A stretch of DNA of 38,460 bases, taken from Runella sp. (GTDB lineage Bacteria > Bacteroidota > Bacteroidia > Cytophagales > Spirosomataceae). The notes beneath the pieces were generated by a model that did no database searches, was not told the DNA's origin, and saw only the letters and a list, made by a program, of their open reading frames with translations. How positions within the stretch are numbered: the first letter of the stretch is position 1; the number at the start of each line of letters is the position of its first letter. The stretch spans positions 1 to 38,460 of the forward strand of contig NZ_JAIXST010000342.1 in the NCBI RefSeq assembly GCF_027484545.1. The letters are read 5' to 3'. Shown here piece by piece: positions 27,025 to 36,575 of this stretch. The translations under genes were made by a program, and so were the position numbers.

Positions 27025-30000
27025 TCAAACGTTCAACAAGTTATCAATTTTTTCCATAAAACGCCCTGCTACGGTTTGAAATCCGAACTTGTTGGGGTGG
27101 ATTTCGTCGTACCATTGGTCGTCGTGCATGGCTTTGCGCTCGTCTATGTAATGGACATTCGGAAACTCCGCCGCTACATCTTTCACCCGCGTATTGAACT
27201 CGTCGATGATGTAGGTCAAAACGTTCTTGCGGTCGGCTTGGCTGGTCATGCCTTTTTCTATCATGTAGGGTCCGAGCCAGCCTTTTTTGGTGGTTTCGAG
27301 CGGAATGATGTAGTCGTAGCCGTGACACAGTACGTGGATGTCGGGGCGAACGGCAAACAACTCGTTGAACATTTTTCGATAGACTTTTTTCAGACTGTCG
27401 AGTTCCTGAATAAGCGAAGGCTCAATGTATGATGAGGCAGAAAGACCCGTTTGATGCGGCCCTTGTTTGATGTGGTCGCGGAACTGCTCGCCCAACACAT
27501 CGTTTCCACCACCACTGATAAGGAAGAATCGGGGCTCTTTGTCTTCCACTGCTTCCAGCCATTCGCCGTCTATGTCGTAGTTTTTGAGCGTGTCGCCCGC
27601 CGCCGCTACGCAGTAAATGGCGTAGGTCTTGGAGAGGTGGTCGATGGTATCAATTACCAACGGATGCTGAAACCACGAATCACCTTCCGACACGATTTTG
27701 GGCATGTTGGGAAAACGCAAACGCATGATTCGGTACTTGGCGTTGCGGACAGTGCGGGCGGCTTTGTTGGCGACGTTTAACAAGTCATCGCTGATAAAGC
27801 CCTTTTCGTCTAAGTGCGCGTCGGTTTTACGAAGTTGAACTTCGGGTTTGAGCTGATAATCAGGCTGTAAATTGGGTTTTGTTTCGACGTTGAAATAATT
27901 CCCCAACGCATATTCTGCCAAATTTTCGTCTTCCAACATGGATTGCAGTTCGGTCTCATGCACGGTGTTGTATTCCGGGTTGATAAATTCCAACGTGAGT
28001 TGCTGCGTAGTCCAGGAGGCGGATTGCCCTTTTTCAATTTCATCTTCCAGATTTCCTAAACTACGCATGGTCGCTTTCTTTTTCAGCGTAAAAGGCATGG
28101 GTAGGCTCTCTAAATTGAGTTCTTCGACGTTGGAAAGGTCGGTTGTGCTGACGATAAATTGCAAGTATTCCACATTTTTTGGCCAATTGTACAACCGAAC
28201 GTGACTTTCTAAAAACATCGGAATCGTTGTATCCCCTCTGTAAGAAAGTTGTGTAGATGCGCCCGGGTCCAGTGGTGTAACAGTTGGGTCTAACAATTCC
28301 AGAGAAGCTCCAAAACGAGTATCCAGGCACACACAGCAGAAGTACAGTTTTTGGCTGCTTTGGTTGGTTACTTTCACACCGACACCACCCTGCCATTTGT
28401 TGTTTTGCAGTTCGTAATGCAGTTCGACGGTATTTTGATTTATGGCAATCGGTTGGCCGTTGGCATCGGTTACTTCGATTTTTAATGGACTGACCAAGGC
28501 GGAGTCATTGCGCAAATTTTTCAAAAAATGCCAGTTGGACAAGTGTTTAAAATCTTTGACCAACTGAAACGCAAATGCCTCCGAATCCAGCACAATTGGC
28601 TCCACCAACGGACGGAACGTGTCCAGCGGACGGGTTAGCACGGCGTGACCGTTGCGCAGCGAAAGCGTGTAATCGGCGTTTTTCTCTTCGGTTTCCAGTT
28701 TAACCTGATTCGGGATTTCGGTCAACAGCTTTTCAGTTAGCAGTTGGCTGTCGGTCAGGATGTTATCTTCATTGTGCAAATGAATTTTGAGTTGATGGCT
28801 CATCAATCCTTCGACGTACCCTTTGTAGGTTTTAGCGTTGTCTAATTTAGCTTTGGTCGTATTGTCAAAATCCAAAATCGTCGTGTCTGCTTCAATGGAT
28901 TTAACCTTGGCTTCGTAGGTTTTCGCACTGTCTTTTACGGTAATGCTTTTGGTATTTTGACCCATTCCGTGAATGGCGCCACGCTGCAATACCCAATTGC
29001 CGCCCCCGTCGCGCAATATATCGGCGTAAGTGCCTGCTTCGCCGCTGTCGGGCTTGTTGAACACGTTGGTGTACGACAGTCTTTTACGATACGCTGCCGG
29101 AATGTACATAATTGGTGTTTGCTCAAACGCATTGTTAAGCATCTGCTTAACGCGACCGTGCAAGGCGTAATACGTGAGCTGCCCACCTGAAGCTTCCAGC
29201 GTTTTAATCAAGTATTTCGTAAAAATCCCTTCACCCCCTACTTCTACCGCTGACTCGTCTGACTCACAGGCCGAGAGGCTGATGTGTGCGCCCGGCGGCA
29301 GAACTTTGTCAACGTGTTTCCCTTTAAAATCAGCGGGTTTCAGCGATTTACTGAAAATGAATTTTTTCCAATCGCGCTGCGGAAAGATAAAAGCTACGCG
29401 CCGTTCGATAACATCGTCATAAGTAGCTTTGAGAATAGCCTCGTTGCGGGTATTATCGCTGGAGTTGCAGCAATCAGACAAGACTACCACATGCGCTTTG
29501 GTTTTGGAAACCTGCTGAATAAGATATCGTAACTCTTTGTCGGCTAGTAAATAGTCGTTTTTGTGTTGTTCGTCATAATAACACACCAAACACTCATGCT
29601 TGCCGTCAGATTCTTCTGTCCACACGGTGGTATCGGCTTTTTCCTGCGTGCCGTGGCCCGAGTAGTAAAACAGCACTACATCGTCTTTTTTTGCTTTCCC
29701 AAGGGCTAAAAATGCCTTTACCACTTCGGCTTTGGTGGCTTTTTGGTCGGTGAGGAGCGTAATGTTTTTGGTGCCGAAAGCCGTCTCATTTTCAAGGTAT
29801 TGCTTGACTTTTTGGGCATCATTAACACAGCCTCTCAAACGCGGGAAAATGACCCGTTTTTCCAACACTACTTGGTCTTCATAGGCATTGATACCCACCA
29901 AAAGTGCAAATAAGTTGGGCTTGGGAGCACCTTTCGATTCTTCGTCATTAAAATTGGACTCAAAATCTTCGGGCGGAGCCACTTCCACGCCTTTCGGCGC

Positions 30001-30876
30001 TGCCATTTTATTTTCGATGGCTTCTTCGTTGAAAAGTGTATCGCCTGTTTCTTCCCATTCAAGCGCATCTCGTTTTATAAAGGCAGGTTCATAATTGGCG
30101 GCCTGCACTCCCGACATGACTTGTGACCAATCGAAGGCCGGTCCAATGTCCCATTTGCCGCTTGGGCGGTAGTTGACATGGGAAACAATGCCTTTGAATG
30201 ACAGCACGTCCTGCGTCGGTAAAAAGCGTTTGGATTCGTCCAAAAACTGACGCGGGATGTTGTATTTTTTGGTCAGGAACCGCAGCAGAATCACCAAACT
30301 GTCGTACTGTTGGGGCGTGTAAGAAGCGTAGTATTTTTGCTCACGAAAGGGCGTATTCAATTTTTGATAGGCTTCCGTTTGGGTCAGCGGACAAAACAAA
30401 TCCACGCGATTGGGATTTTCGGGAAGGCGCGAATAAATAGTTTCGAGGTTACCGTTTCGTTCTACCAAATAACCGTAATTGATGATTTCAATGCCAATCG
30501 TGACTTTATCCCGAGCATTGTTGGTACCCGAATTGCCAATTCCCGCTCCGATGTGGCCGGACCAGTATTTGGAAGGAAACAATTGATAAATGGTGCCATC
30601 GCGGGCCAACACAAAAGCCACCGATACGTGGCGGTCCTGCGTGGTAAGGGCACTCATCCCACCGCTCAAATTTCCTGCCGTAAAGTGCAGGACAATTTGC
30701 TGTTTGGTCGGCGTTGGCTCGGGCGTGTTGAAATAATCCGTCCGATTTTTGGGTTTACAAACAACGCCTCTCAGGGTGAGGTCTTCGTCCATAACGGGCA
30801 AAGCAAAGGGCGTAAACGTGTAGCCGGTGCTGTTTTTGAAAGCGGCTTCGTCGGGAGCTAAAGTGTCATAACGCAT
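27025..30876 (-). CDS. Amidase - C14 caspase - SGNH hydrolase fusion protein
   Basis: The 1283-residue product has three catalytic domains and no signal peptide, so it starts in the cytoplasm. Residues about 55-255 are an N-acetylmuramoyl-L-alanine amidase (Amidase_2). The zinc ligands His64 (LHFTAG), His233 and Asp243 and the catalytic candidates Glu130 (IGIEIINYG) and Lys241 are all present. Residues about 320-605 are a caspase-like C14 protease with catalytic His408 (YYSGHG) and Cys470 (VVLSDCCNSS). A beta-rich middle (610-1050) has no clear assignment. Residues about 1058-1283 are an SGNH hydrolase with Ser1067 (EGDSWF), Gly-Asn block SGGGND (1121-1126) and Asp1257/His1260 (DEIHPN). It is the last gene of the suicide operon, 15 bp after the STAND gene. 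I infer that the caspase processes the divergent gasdermin. Confidence 0.88.
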   Translation of the reverse strand: MRYDTLAPDEAAFKNSTGYTFTPFALPVMDEDLTLRGVVCKPKNRTDYFNTPEPTPTKQQIVLHFTAGNLSGGMSALTTQDRHVSVAFVLARDGTIYQLFPSKYWSGHIGAGIGNSGTNNARDKVTIGIEIINYGYLVERNGNLETIYSRLPENPNRVDLFCPLTQTEAYQKLNTPFREQKYYASYTPQQYDSLVILLRFLTKKYNIPRQFLDESKRFLPTQDVLSFKGIVSHVNYRPSGKWDIGPAFDWSQVMSGVQAANYEPAFIKRDALEWEETGDTLFNEEAIENKMAAPKGVEVAPPEDFESNFNDEESKGAPKPNLFALLVGINAYEDQVVLEKRVIFPRLRGCVNDAQKVKQYLENETAFGTKNITLLTDQKATKAEVVKAFLALGKAKKDDVVLFYYSGHGTQEKADTTVWTEESDGKHECLVCYYDEQHKNDYLLADKELRYLIQQVSKTKAHVVVLSDCCNSSDNTRNEAILKATYDDVIERRVAFIFPQRDWKKFIFSKSLKPADFKGKHVDKVLPPGAHISLSACESDESAVEVGGEGIFTKYLIKTLEASGGQLTYYALHGRVKQMLNNAFEQTPIMYIPAAYRKRLSYTNVFNKPDSGEAGTYADILRDGGGNWVLQRGAIHGMGQNTKSITVKDSAKTYEAKVKSIEADTTILDFDNTTKAKLDNAKTYKGYVEGLMSHQLKIHLHNEDNILTDSQLLTEKLLTEIPNQVKLETEEKNADYTLSLRNGHAVLTRPLDTFRPLVEPIVLDSEAFAFQLVKDFKHLSNWHFLKNLRNDSALVSPLKIEVTDANGQPIAINQNTVELHYELQNNKWQGGVGVKVTNQSSQKLYFCCVCLDTRFGASLELLDPTVTPLDPGASTQLSYRGDTTIPMFLESHVRLYNWPKNVEYLQFIVSTTDLSNVEELNLESLPMPFTLKKKATMRSLGNLEDEIEKGQSASWTTQQLTLEFINPEYNTVHETELQSMLEDENLAEYALGNYFNVETKPNLQPDYQLKPEVQLRKTDAHLDEKGFISDDLLNVANKAARTVRNAKYRIMRLRFPNMPKIVSEGDSWFQHPLVIDTIDHLSKTYAIYCVAAAGDTLKNYDIDGEWLEAVEDKEPRFFLISGGGNDVLGEQFRDHIKQGPHQTGLSASSYIEPSLIQELDSLKKVYRKMFNELFAVRPDIHVLCHGYDYIIPLETTKKGWLGPYMIEKGMTSQADRKNVLTYIIDEFNTRVKDVAAEFPNVHYIDERKAMHDDQWYDEIHPNKFGFQTVAGRFMEKIDNLLNV

Positions 30877-30891
30877 TGGATTATTGGGGGT

Positions 30892-33800
30892 TTAAACGTT
30901 GAGGATTCGCTTGAGTTGATGGTACCAATTGTTGACTTTCAGCGTGCTTTTTTGGTAAGCATCTTTTAGGAAATAGAAAAAATCGTCCCACACGGTATCA
31001 GCTACCCGATACTTTTCTTTGACGTCTTTGATGTGGTGTTTGCGCAAAGTATGATTGTTGTTGAGCGTATCTCCCCCCGCCCAATGTTCAATGCTTTGCA
31101 GCGTGGGCCATAGTTGAACATCACCGTTTTCGCAGGAAAGCACTACGGATTGTTCATTGGGCGAAAAAGTGGCGTGATAAATCGGCGACTTGGTTTCAAA
31201 AACTCCTTTGACTTCTCCGTTTCGGTCCCAAAGTTGGGCAATGCCACTGTTGGTAGTCGTCAGGATGGTACTGTTGTCTTTCGAGACAGCGGCACAGCTG
31301 ACAAAATCGTTATGAGCAAGTTCGAGCCATTTGTCGCCGTTCAAATCCCATAGTTTGGCCGTACTGTCGGCTGAGGTTGTCACAATCAGCGGATTTTTAA
31401 AATTAGGTGAGAAAGCAGCGTACGAAACCGAAGAAGTATGAGCAAATACCTGAAGCAATTCATACGTTTTGCGCGACCATAAGCGGGCCGTATCGTCGTG
31501 GCAGGCCGTTAAAATGTACTGACCGTCGGGCGAAAAAGTAGCTCGATTGACTCCTTTACCATGTTGAAAAACGTGTACTTTTTGGCCTGCCTGATCCCAA
31601 AGGATGGCCGTATGGTCTTCGGAAGCAGTAAGGGCAAATTTGCCATCGGACGACAATTCGCCACTGTGGACGTCGCCCAAATGTTTTAGATTTATGGTTT
31701 CTCCGTTTTTGTTTTGGAGTTGGGCAATGTTCTCAAAACACACCAACCACGTATCGGCGCGAGGGGTAGCTATGTCTCTCACTACGCCGTTGTATGTGGT
31801 CTGAGCCAGTGATTTACGATTGTTGAAATCCCAAATTTGAATGGATGCATCGGCCGAAGCCGTGAATAAATAAAGAGAGTCTGCCGAGAAGGAGGATTTG
31901 TAAACGGCGTCAAAATGACCCGCCAACGTACCTCTCAATCGGTCGCGTCGTTCCCAAATTCGCAGTCGGTGGTTGTTTACTTCTACCGCTGCCAACAGCT
32001 TTGAACTTGGGGAAAACCCCCAGCGGCTGTCGTCGCTGAAAAGTGCTTTAACTGCCTCACCTTTACTGTTCCATAATTGACTTGGAGTGCCCGTTTCCGA
32101 CGCGTCTTTTATTTCGTTGACCAACCAGTGGGCATCGGGTGAGAACCGACAATCGGGATTTGAAAAGTCAAATTTGTTGCGAGATACCAAATGTCCGTCT
32201 ACGGTCCAGCGACTTATGGTAAAATCATTTTCAATCGTGCTTAATGTTTTTCCATCCGATTCAAAAGCAATGTCCAATAGTTTGGACGCACTGAGTTTTA
32301 TAGTGACAGGTGATTTGGCCCGACCAATGGACCAAACTTGTACGACGTTGTCCTGAACTATGGCTGCGCAATAATTATAGGCAGGATTTGAATCGTTGGT
32401 AGAACTGCAAATGATTTTGGACGGAAAAGTTGGAAAAATAATGGTTTTGATTAACTCACCGTACTGCGTCCATATCTTCAAAACGCCATTGGCCGACACC
32501 GTAAAAATGCGTTCGCCGTTGGAAGAGAAAAAGAGTTGAACGACTGGAAATCCATGTCGAAATTTGTCCAATGGTTTGCCTTTCATTGTCCAAGTGGTTA
32601 TCTCGTCAGAATTCGATAAGGCAAGCAGGAGCGGATTAATGGAAGGTAGAAAAAAGGCGTTTTTTGCAGGATACGTTAGGGATAATGTACTTATTTCCTT
32701 TCCATTGATGTCCCATAGTTGCGTGAGGCTGTCGTTGGAAACGGTCAAAATGGATTGACTGTCGGGCGATACATCGGCAAATTTGAAGCCTTTAGGTGAA
32801 GAAAGACCCGCGAGTAATTTGCCCGAAGGATGCCAAACAGTTACCGTTTTAGTTCTGAGGGCCAAAATGGATTGGTCATCGGCTGCCACGCGGATAAATT
32901 GGAGAGTATCACCCGCTTTGACGCGTAAATCCTGCGTCAGAACCTCGGCCCACTGTTCCGGAGAATCGTATTCGTTGAAGGCATTGAGCAGAGCACGTTC
33001 GGTAAGGGAATTGGGAAGAATCCGGTGCGCCTGCCACGCCAGCGACAGCGCGTCTTCGGGATTGGATTTCAGAATCAGGTTGCTCGAAAGCGACACCAAA
33101 TTGCTGACGAGGGATTTTTGCCACTGCAAAATGGCCAATGAACCAAAACCCACCACCACCGCCAGTAAAATGGACAGATTGATCAGAACCCGTTTGCGCT
33201 TTCGTTTTTCAATTTCTTTGCTGATTCGTTCCGATTCCCGAAACTGCTCACCCTTCGTAACAAAAGCAGAAATAGACTGAAATTCATCGTCAGTCAATTC
33301 CTCGCGAACATCTGTTTCATTGACTCGAAATTCCTGCGACGATAATTTGTTCAGGAAAAAATCAGGGTTGTTTGCGTTACTTTCATAATCACTGAAGGCT
33401 TGTTTCAAACGGCGAATTAGGTTATACAACCGCTTTTGTTCAGAACTGCGTTTTCGGAAAATGACGCCTGCCAAACTATCGTGAAAAAATTCGTAGCTGC
33501 CGTTGTCTTCCAGTAAAATACGGCGGTATTCCAATTCTTTTAATGCTTTGATCAGAAGCGGTTTGTCGCCGTCGTTGGGGAAGTCGTTGAGATTGACGTT
33601 TTTGCGGGTTCCGTTGGAGGTGACAAAATTATCCAGCAATTTGTGAACATAGCCCGGACGGTCTTGAAGTTCAGGAATTTCGGCTTGCACTTTCGCAATT
33701 TGCTCCTCTACATAGTCTTCCAGTACTTCATCAATCCGCCCCACTTCGTCAATGGTTGCCTTATTGATACTGACAATTTCATCGTCCGTTTTGGGTTTTT

Positions 33801-34533
33801 GTTTTTCGGCGGCGCTGTTCCAAAGGCGGTCGAGATATACTTGCAGGTAAGGGAGTTGGATGAGTTTGTTGGGTTCTTTGAGGTTCTCAACAATGGCGTC
33901 GGCATCCGTACCGGGATTTTCCAGTTTGACCTGCGGTAACGCATTGAACGTCTGAATAATTACCTCTCTGATGCGCTCGTCACCCATTTGTTCCACGCGC
34001 AATCGGTAATCAAACAACGTGGGTAATGCTTCTTCAAAACTGTACAGTTGGGCCAAGTACTCCTCGCGCATGGAAAGGATGATTTTGCAGGGAACGTCCG
34101 ATTGGTACAACTCAATGAGGGTTTGCAAAAACTCGTATTGTTCCTGCGCGTCGCCCGAAATAAAAAGCTCTTCCAACTGGTCAAAAAGCAAATAAACGGG
34201 ACGGAGATAAAGCAGCGAAATGTACCTGACCTGCTCCGAAATCGGACGAATATCGGGGCGTTTGTCCCATTTGGAAAGCTCCTCGCGCAGCGCAGCGTTG
34301 ATGTCCTGTTTGCGTCGAATGTAAAGCGAAAACCAGTCGGTATCGCTCAGTCTTTTGGCCAATCCACTGCGGATAAGGCTCGTTTTGCCCGTTCCCGAAG
34401 GCCCATACACCAGAATAAAACGCGAACGAAAGGTTAGATTGAAAAGCGTTTCAATTTCCTGATCACGCCCAAAGAACAGGTGTTTGTCCTGAGCGCTGTA
34501 AGCCTCCAAAAATTTGAACGGGCTGTGATTCAT
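30892..34533 (-). CDS. STAND ATPase with transmembrane helix and WD40 propellers (Apaf-1-like)
   Basis: The 1213-residue product is a signal-transducing ATPase. The N-terminus has the nSTAND1 opening FKFLEAYSAQDKHLFFGRD, Walker A GPSGTGKT at 44-51 and Walker B with YLLFDQLEEL at 114-123. SMREEY (154-159) and the winged-helix end FFHDSLAGV (349-357) follow. A single hydrophobic helix (about 449-470) follows a KRKRKR cluster, predicting ATPase inside and C-terminus outside. From about 540 on I count about 15 WD40-type blades ending in xxW-D/x-xxG, enough for two propellers. Such proteins assemble on sensing a trigger and activate attached or neighbouring effectors. It lies between the two caspase-type genes (gaps 18 and 15 bp). 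Confidence 0.88.
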   Translation of the reverse strand: MNHSPFKFLEAYSAQDKHLFFGRDQEIETLFNLTFRSRFILVYGPSGTGKTSLIRSGLAKRLSDTDWFSLYIRRKQDINAALREELSKWDKRPDIRPISEQVRYISLLYLRPVYLLFDQLEELFISGDAQEQYEFLQTLIELYQSDVPCKIILSMREEYLAQLYSFEEALPTLFDYRLRVEQMGDERIREVIIQTFNALPQVKLENPGTDADAIVENLKEPNKLIQLPYLQVYLDRLWNSAAEKQKPKTDDEIVSINKATIDEVGRIDEVLEDYVEEQIAKVQAEIPELQDRPGYVHKLLDNFVTSNGTRKNVNLNDFPNDGDKPLLIKALKELEYRRILLEDNGSYEFFHDSLAGVIFRKRSSEQKRLYNLIRRLKQAFSDYESNANNPDFFLNKLSSQEFRVNETDVREELTDDEFQSISAFVTKGEQFRESERISKEIEKRKRKRVLINLSILLAVVVGFGSLAILQWQKSLVSNLVSLSSNLILKSNPEDALSLAWQAHRILPNSLTERALLNAFNEYDSPEQWAEVLTQDLRVKAGDTLQFIRVAADDQSILALRTKTVTVWHPSGKLLAGLSSPKGFKFADVSPDSQSILTVSNDSLTQLWDINGKEISTLSLTYPAKNAFFLPSINPLLLALSNSDEITTWTMKGKPLDKFRHGFPVVQLFFSSNGERIFTVSANGVLKIWTQYGELIKTIIFPTFPSKIICSSTNDSNPAYNYCAAIVQDNVVQVWSIGRAKSPVTIKLSASKLLDIAFESDGKTLSTIENDFTISRWTVDGHLVSRNKFDFSNPDCRFSPDAHWLVNEIKDASETGTPSQLWNSKGEAVKALFSDDSRWGFSPSSKLLAAVEVNNHRLRIWERRDRLRGTLAGHFDAVYKSSFSADSLYLFTASADASIQIWDFNNRKSLAQTTYNGVVRDIATPRADTWLVCFENIAQLQNKNGETINLKHLGDVHSGELSSDGKFALTASEDHTAILWDQAGQKVHVFQHGKGVNRATFSPDGQYILTACHDDTARLWSRKTYELLQVFAHTSSVSYAAFSPNFKNPLIVTTSADSTAKLWDLNGDKWLELAHNDFVSCAAVSKDNSTILTTTNSGIAQLWDRNGEVKGVFETKSPIYHATFSPNEQSVVLSCENGDVQLWPTLQSIEHWAGGDTLNNNHTLRKHHIKDVKEKYRVADTVWDDFFYFLKDAYQKSTLKVNNWYHQLKRILNV

Positions 34534-34551
34534 GGTTTGATAGATAGGGGA

Positions 34552-36342
34552 CTACATTTCCCAATAATTGAGATTGAACAGGAGCGTGGTAAAGGTGTTG
34601 AATTGCTCGCGCAACACGCCGAAATCCGCTTCGATTTGGCGGTCGTTGGCCTGAATTTGGATTTTCAGCGGCTCGTCTTCGGGACGTCCGATTCGGCGGT
34701 AAATGAGGGTTTTGTCAATGGGCGAATACGACTCAAAAATGTGTAAATCAAAAACGTTGTCGCTTCGTTTGGCAAAGACATTTTTATCCAAAATAAAGGG
34801 TGACAGGTTGAGGTATTCAATTTTTCCTGCTTCCAACACACTCTTTACCAACAATACCGACTGACTTTCCCACAAATCCGCCGAAGGAGTACGGTCTTCG
34901 CGGTAAAATCCTGTGGTATCCGCGCTTGACACCACCAAACTGGTTTTGAGCCGCACTCGTTCATGTTTGTATTGGGGTGCTTTGCGGAAATACTTAATGA
35001 CTCGGATGTTTTTATAAGATTCAAGGTTGTAACGTATCCAAAAGCCTGAATTTTCGGCAATATTGCTCAGATTTTCTTCCCCGATTTCACAAATATCGAG
35101 GCAGTCGGCCTCGCTGATGACTTGGTTGCCTCGGTAGGGAAAGCGAGCTTTTAAATCCACAAAAAACTCAAGACTGTCGAAAAGGGTTTTGGCGTTGGGG
35201 TCGTAGTAGCGCGTCACCAATGTTTCCAATTCTTCGACGTAGTAAGGGATTTGATTGGCTTTCAGGATTTCCCTCAGGGTTTGTAAAATCGTTTCAAATG
35301 CCGTGTGTTCTCCTTTCAAATAGCCTTTCAAAATGGCCACCTGTTGTTCCGTAATTTGAATTTGCCCGCGAGGAGTTTGCAAATATAAATCTCGGATTTG
35401 GGTCAATAAGGTACTGATAAACAAAGAGATAACCGAATCGAAAAGGTTTTGGTACGCGTGAATTCGACTTTTGGTAGGCTTGGGAATCAGGTCTTCTGGG
35501 CTGACAATCGGTGGGCATAAAATGCGCCGCAGTGGCTCGGCCAATGGGTACGAAAGCGATTCAATAATAAGTTTACTTTTGATTTTGTCGTCTATTTCGG
35601 GATCGCCCAAGGCTTCGTCTTCAAACCGTTTTTGCAATGTAGCATCATAGTTCTGAAGAGCTGAAAACGTACTTTCAATCAGCCGTTTATTAGGAACGTA
35701 CGTATTGTTTTGTCGTTGCGAATTGGTGGACAAACTCCATTGGTCTGCCTCGCCCGTTGGATTGATAAACACCCAGTTTTCGGCATCTAACATGTCAACG
35801 TCTTGGCCTAATCCGCGGGTTTGAAGATTGGTTTTTACGGATAAATTTACGTCTTCTTTCGCTCTTTTTATGGCTTCGCCGAGCGAATATTGGTTATTGA
35901 GGTATTTATAAAGAGAGGTTGAAAACTGACTCGCCTGTGTGTCGCCGACGGGTGCTTGAGTGGCTACGATTCCTGCTTTTATCGGCTGTTTTTGGAGCGT
36001 TTCCACCAACGATTTGGTAGCACAACCGTTCAAAAAAACAAATTTAAGATTGGGACAACGAGCCAGAACAGCCGACAAGCCACCCACCAGCGCCCAAGCA
36101 TCGTCGAGGAGGATGCCTTCCTTGCCTGCGTGGCCTGCAAAATGAAAAACCGAGATGCTTTGTTGGTACGTTTCTATTCGTTGAATCAAACTTTTGACAG
36201 TCGCGTAGCTTTCCCGTACAATCTGAAAATGACCTCGCGCCTGACGAGGTGAAAGAGTATCAAACAGGCTTCGGTCTTCGTCGGTGAGCGTAGCCAAGGG
36301 CGCGTCCTGACTGTTGGAAAAACATAGCAATAAAGTATCCAT
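34552..36342 (-). CDS. CHAT-domain (caspase-like) protease with long unknown C-terminus
   Basis: From ATG 36342 the product has 596 residues. Residues about 1-200 are a CHAT peptidase with catalytic His71 (HFAGHAGKEG) and Cys107 (FLNGCATKS), followed by GIVATQAPVGDTQASQF and the AIKRAKED helix typical of CHAT. The remaining 390 residues are mixed helix and strand and match nothing I know. They may bind the STAND partner or the substrate. An in-frame ATG at 36429 exists, but the added 29 residues lie in the promoter region and do not look coding. It is the first gene of the operon, 18 bp before the STAND gene. CHAT proteases are separase/caspase relatives that act as defence effectors or activators. 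Confidence 0.85.
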   Translation of the reverse strand: MDTLLLCFSNSQDAPLATLTDEDRSLFDTLSPRQARGHFQIVRESYATVKSLIQRIETYQQSISVFHFAGHAGKEGILLDDAWALVGGLSAVLARCPNLKFVFLNGCATKSLVETLQKQPIKAGIVATQAPVGDTQASQFSTSLYKYLNNQYSLGEAIKRAKEDVNLSVKTNLQTRGLGQDVDMLDAENWVFINPTGEADQWSLSTNSQRQNNTYVPNKRLIESTFSALQNYDATLQKRFEDEALGDPEIDDKIKSKLIIESLSYPLAEPLRRILCPPIVSPEDLIPKPTKSRIHAYQNLFDSVISLFISTLLTQIRDLYLQTPRGQIQITEQQVAILKGYLKGEHTAFETILQTLREILKANQIPYYVEELETLVTRYYDPNAKTLFDSLEFFVDLKARFPYRGNQVISEADCLDICEIGEENLSNIAENSGFWIRYNLESYKNIRVIKYFRKAPQYKHERVRLKTSLVVSSADTTGFYREDRTPSADLWESQSVLLVKSVLEAGKIEYLNLSPFILDKNVFAKRSDNVFDLHIFESYSPIDKTLIYRRIGRPEDEPLKIQIQANDRQIEADFGVLREQFNTFTTLLFNLNYWEM

Positions 36343-36438
36343 AACGAGTTGAGCAAAAGGCGGAAGGCAAGAATTTTCCAAGGATAATGTTACGAAAAAA
36401 AACGCAGTTTCGCCAAAAATAGAAGGCATAACTTATCG

Positions 36439-36481
36439 AACGGTAACAAAATGCAGGTTTCGATACTAACTTGTTACCGTT
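36439..36481. promoter_or_regulatory. Perfect 11-bp inverted repeat in the divergent control region
   Basis: AACGGTAACAA (36439-36449) and TTGTTACCGTT (36471-36481) are perfect reverse complements with a 21-base spacer, so their centres are 32 bp or about three helical turns apart. They lie between the CHAT gene and the gasdermin-like gene, upstream of both promoters. A dimer or tetramer of a regulator could control both sides. A possible CHAT-side -7 box TATCCTTG (minus strand, 36379-36386) lies between it and the CHAT start. Confidence 0.65.
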
Positions 36482-36515
36482 AACTAAAAACCGGCATGTT
36501 TGGCAGGTAGAATGC

Positions 36516-36546
36516 TTGCGCTTTCAGTTATAAAACTTTATCTTTC
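36516..36546 (+). promoter_or_regulatory. Promoter of the gasdermin-like gene
   Basis: A TTG (36516-36518) and TATCTTTC (36539-36546, one base from TAnnTTTG) are separated by 20 bases, the right geometry for the Bacteroidota housekeeping sigma factor. The ATG follows 29 bases later. The 11-bp inverted repeat ends 34 bases upstream, a position suited to activation or repression. Confidence 0.5.
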
Positions 36547-36575
36547 TTTCCACAATTACTCTTACAACTACCGTT

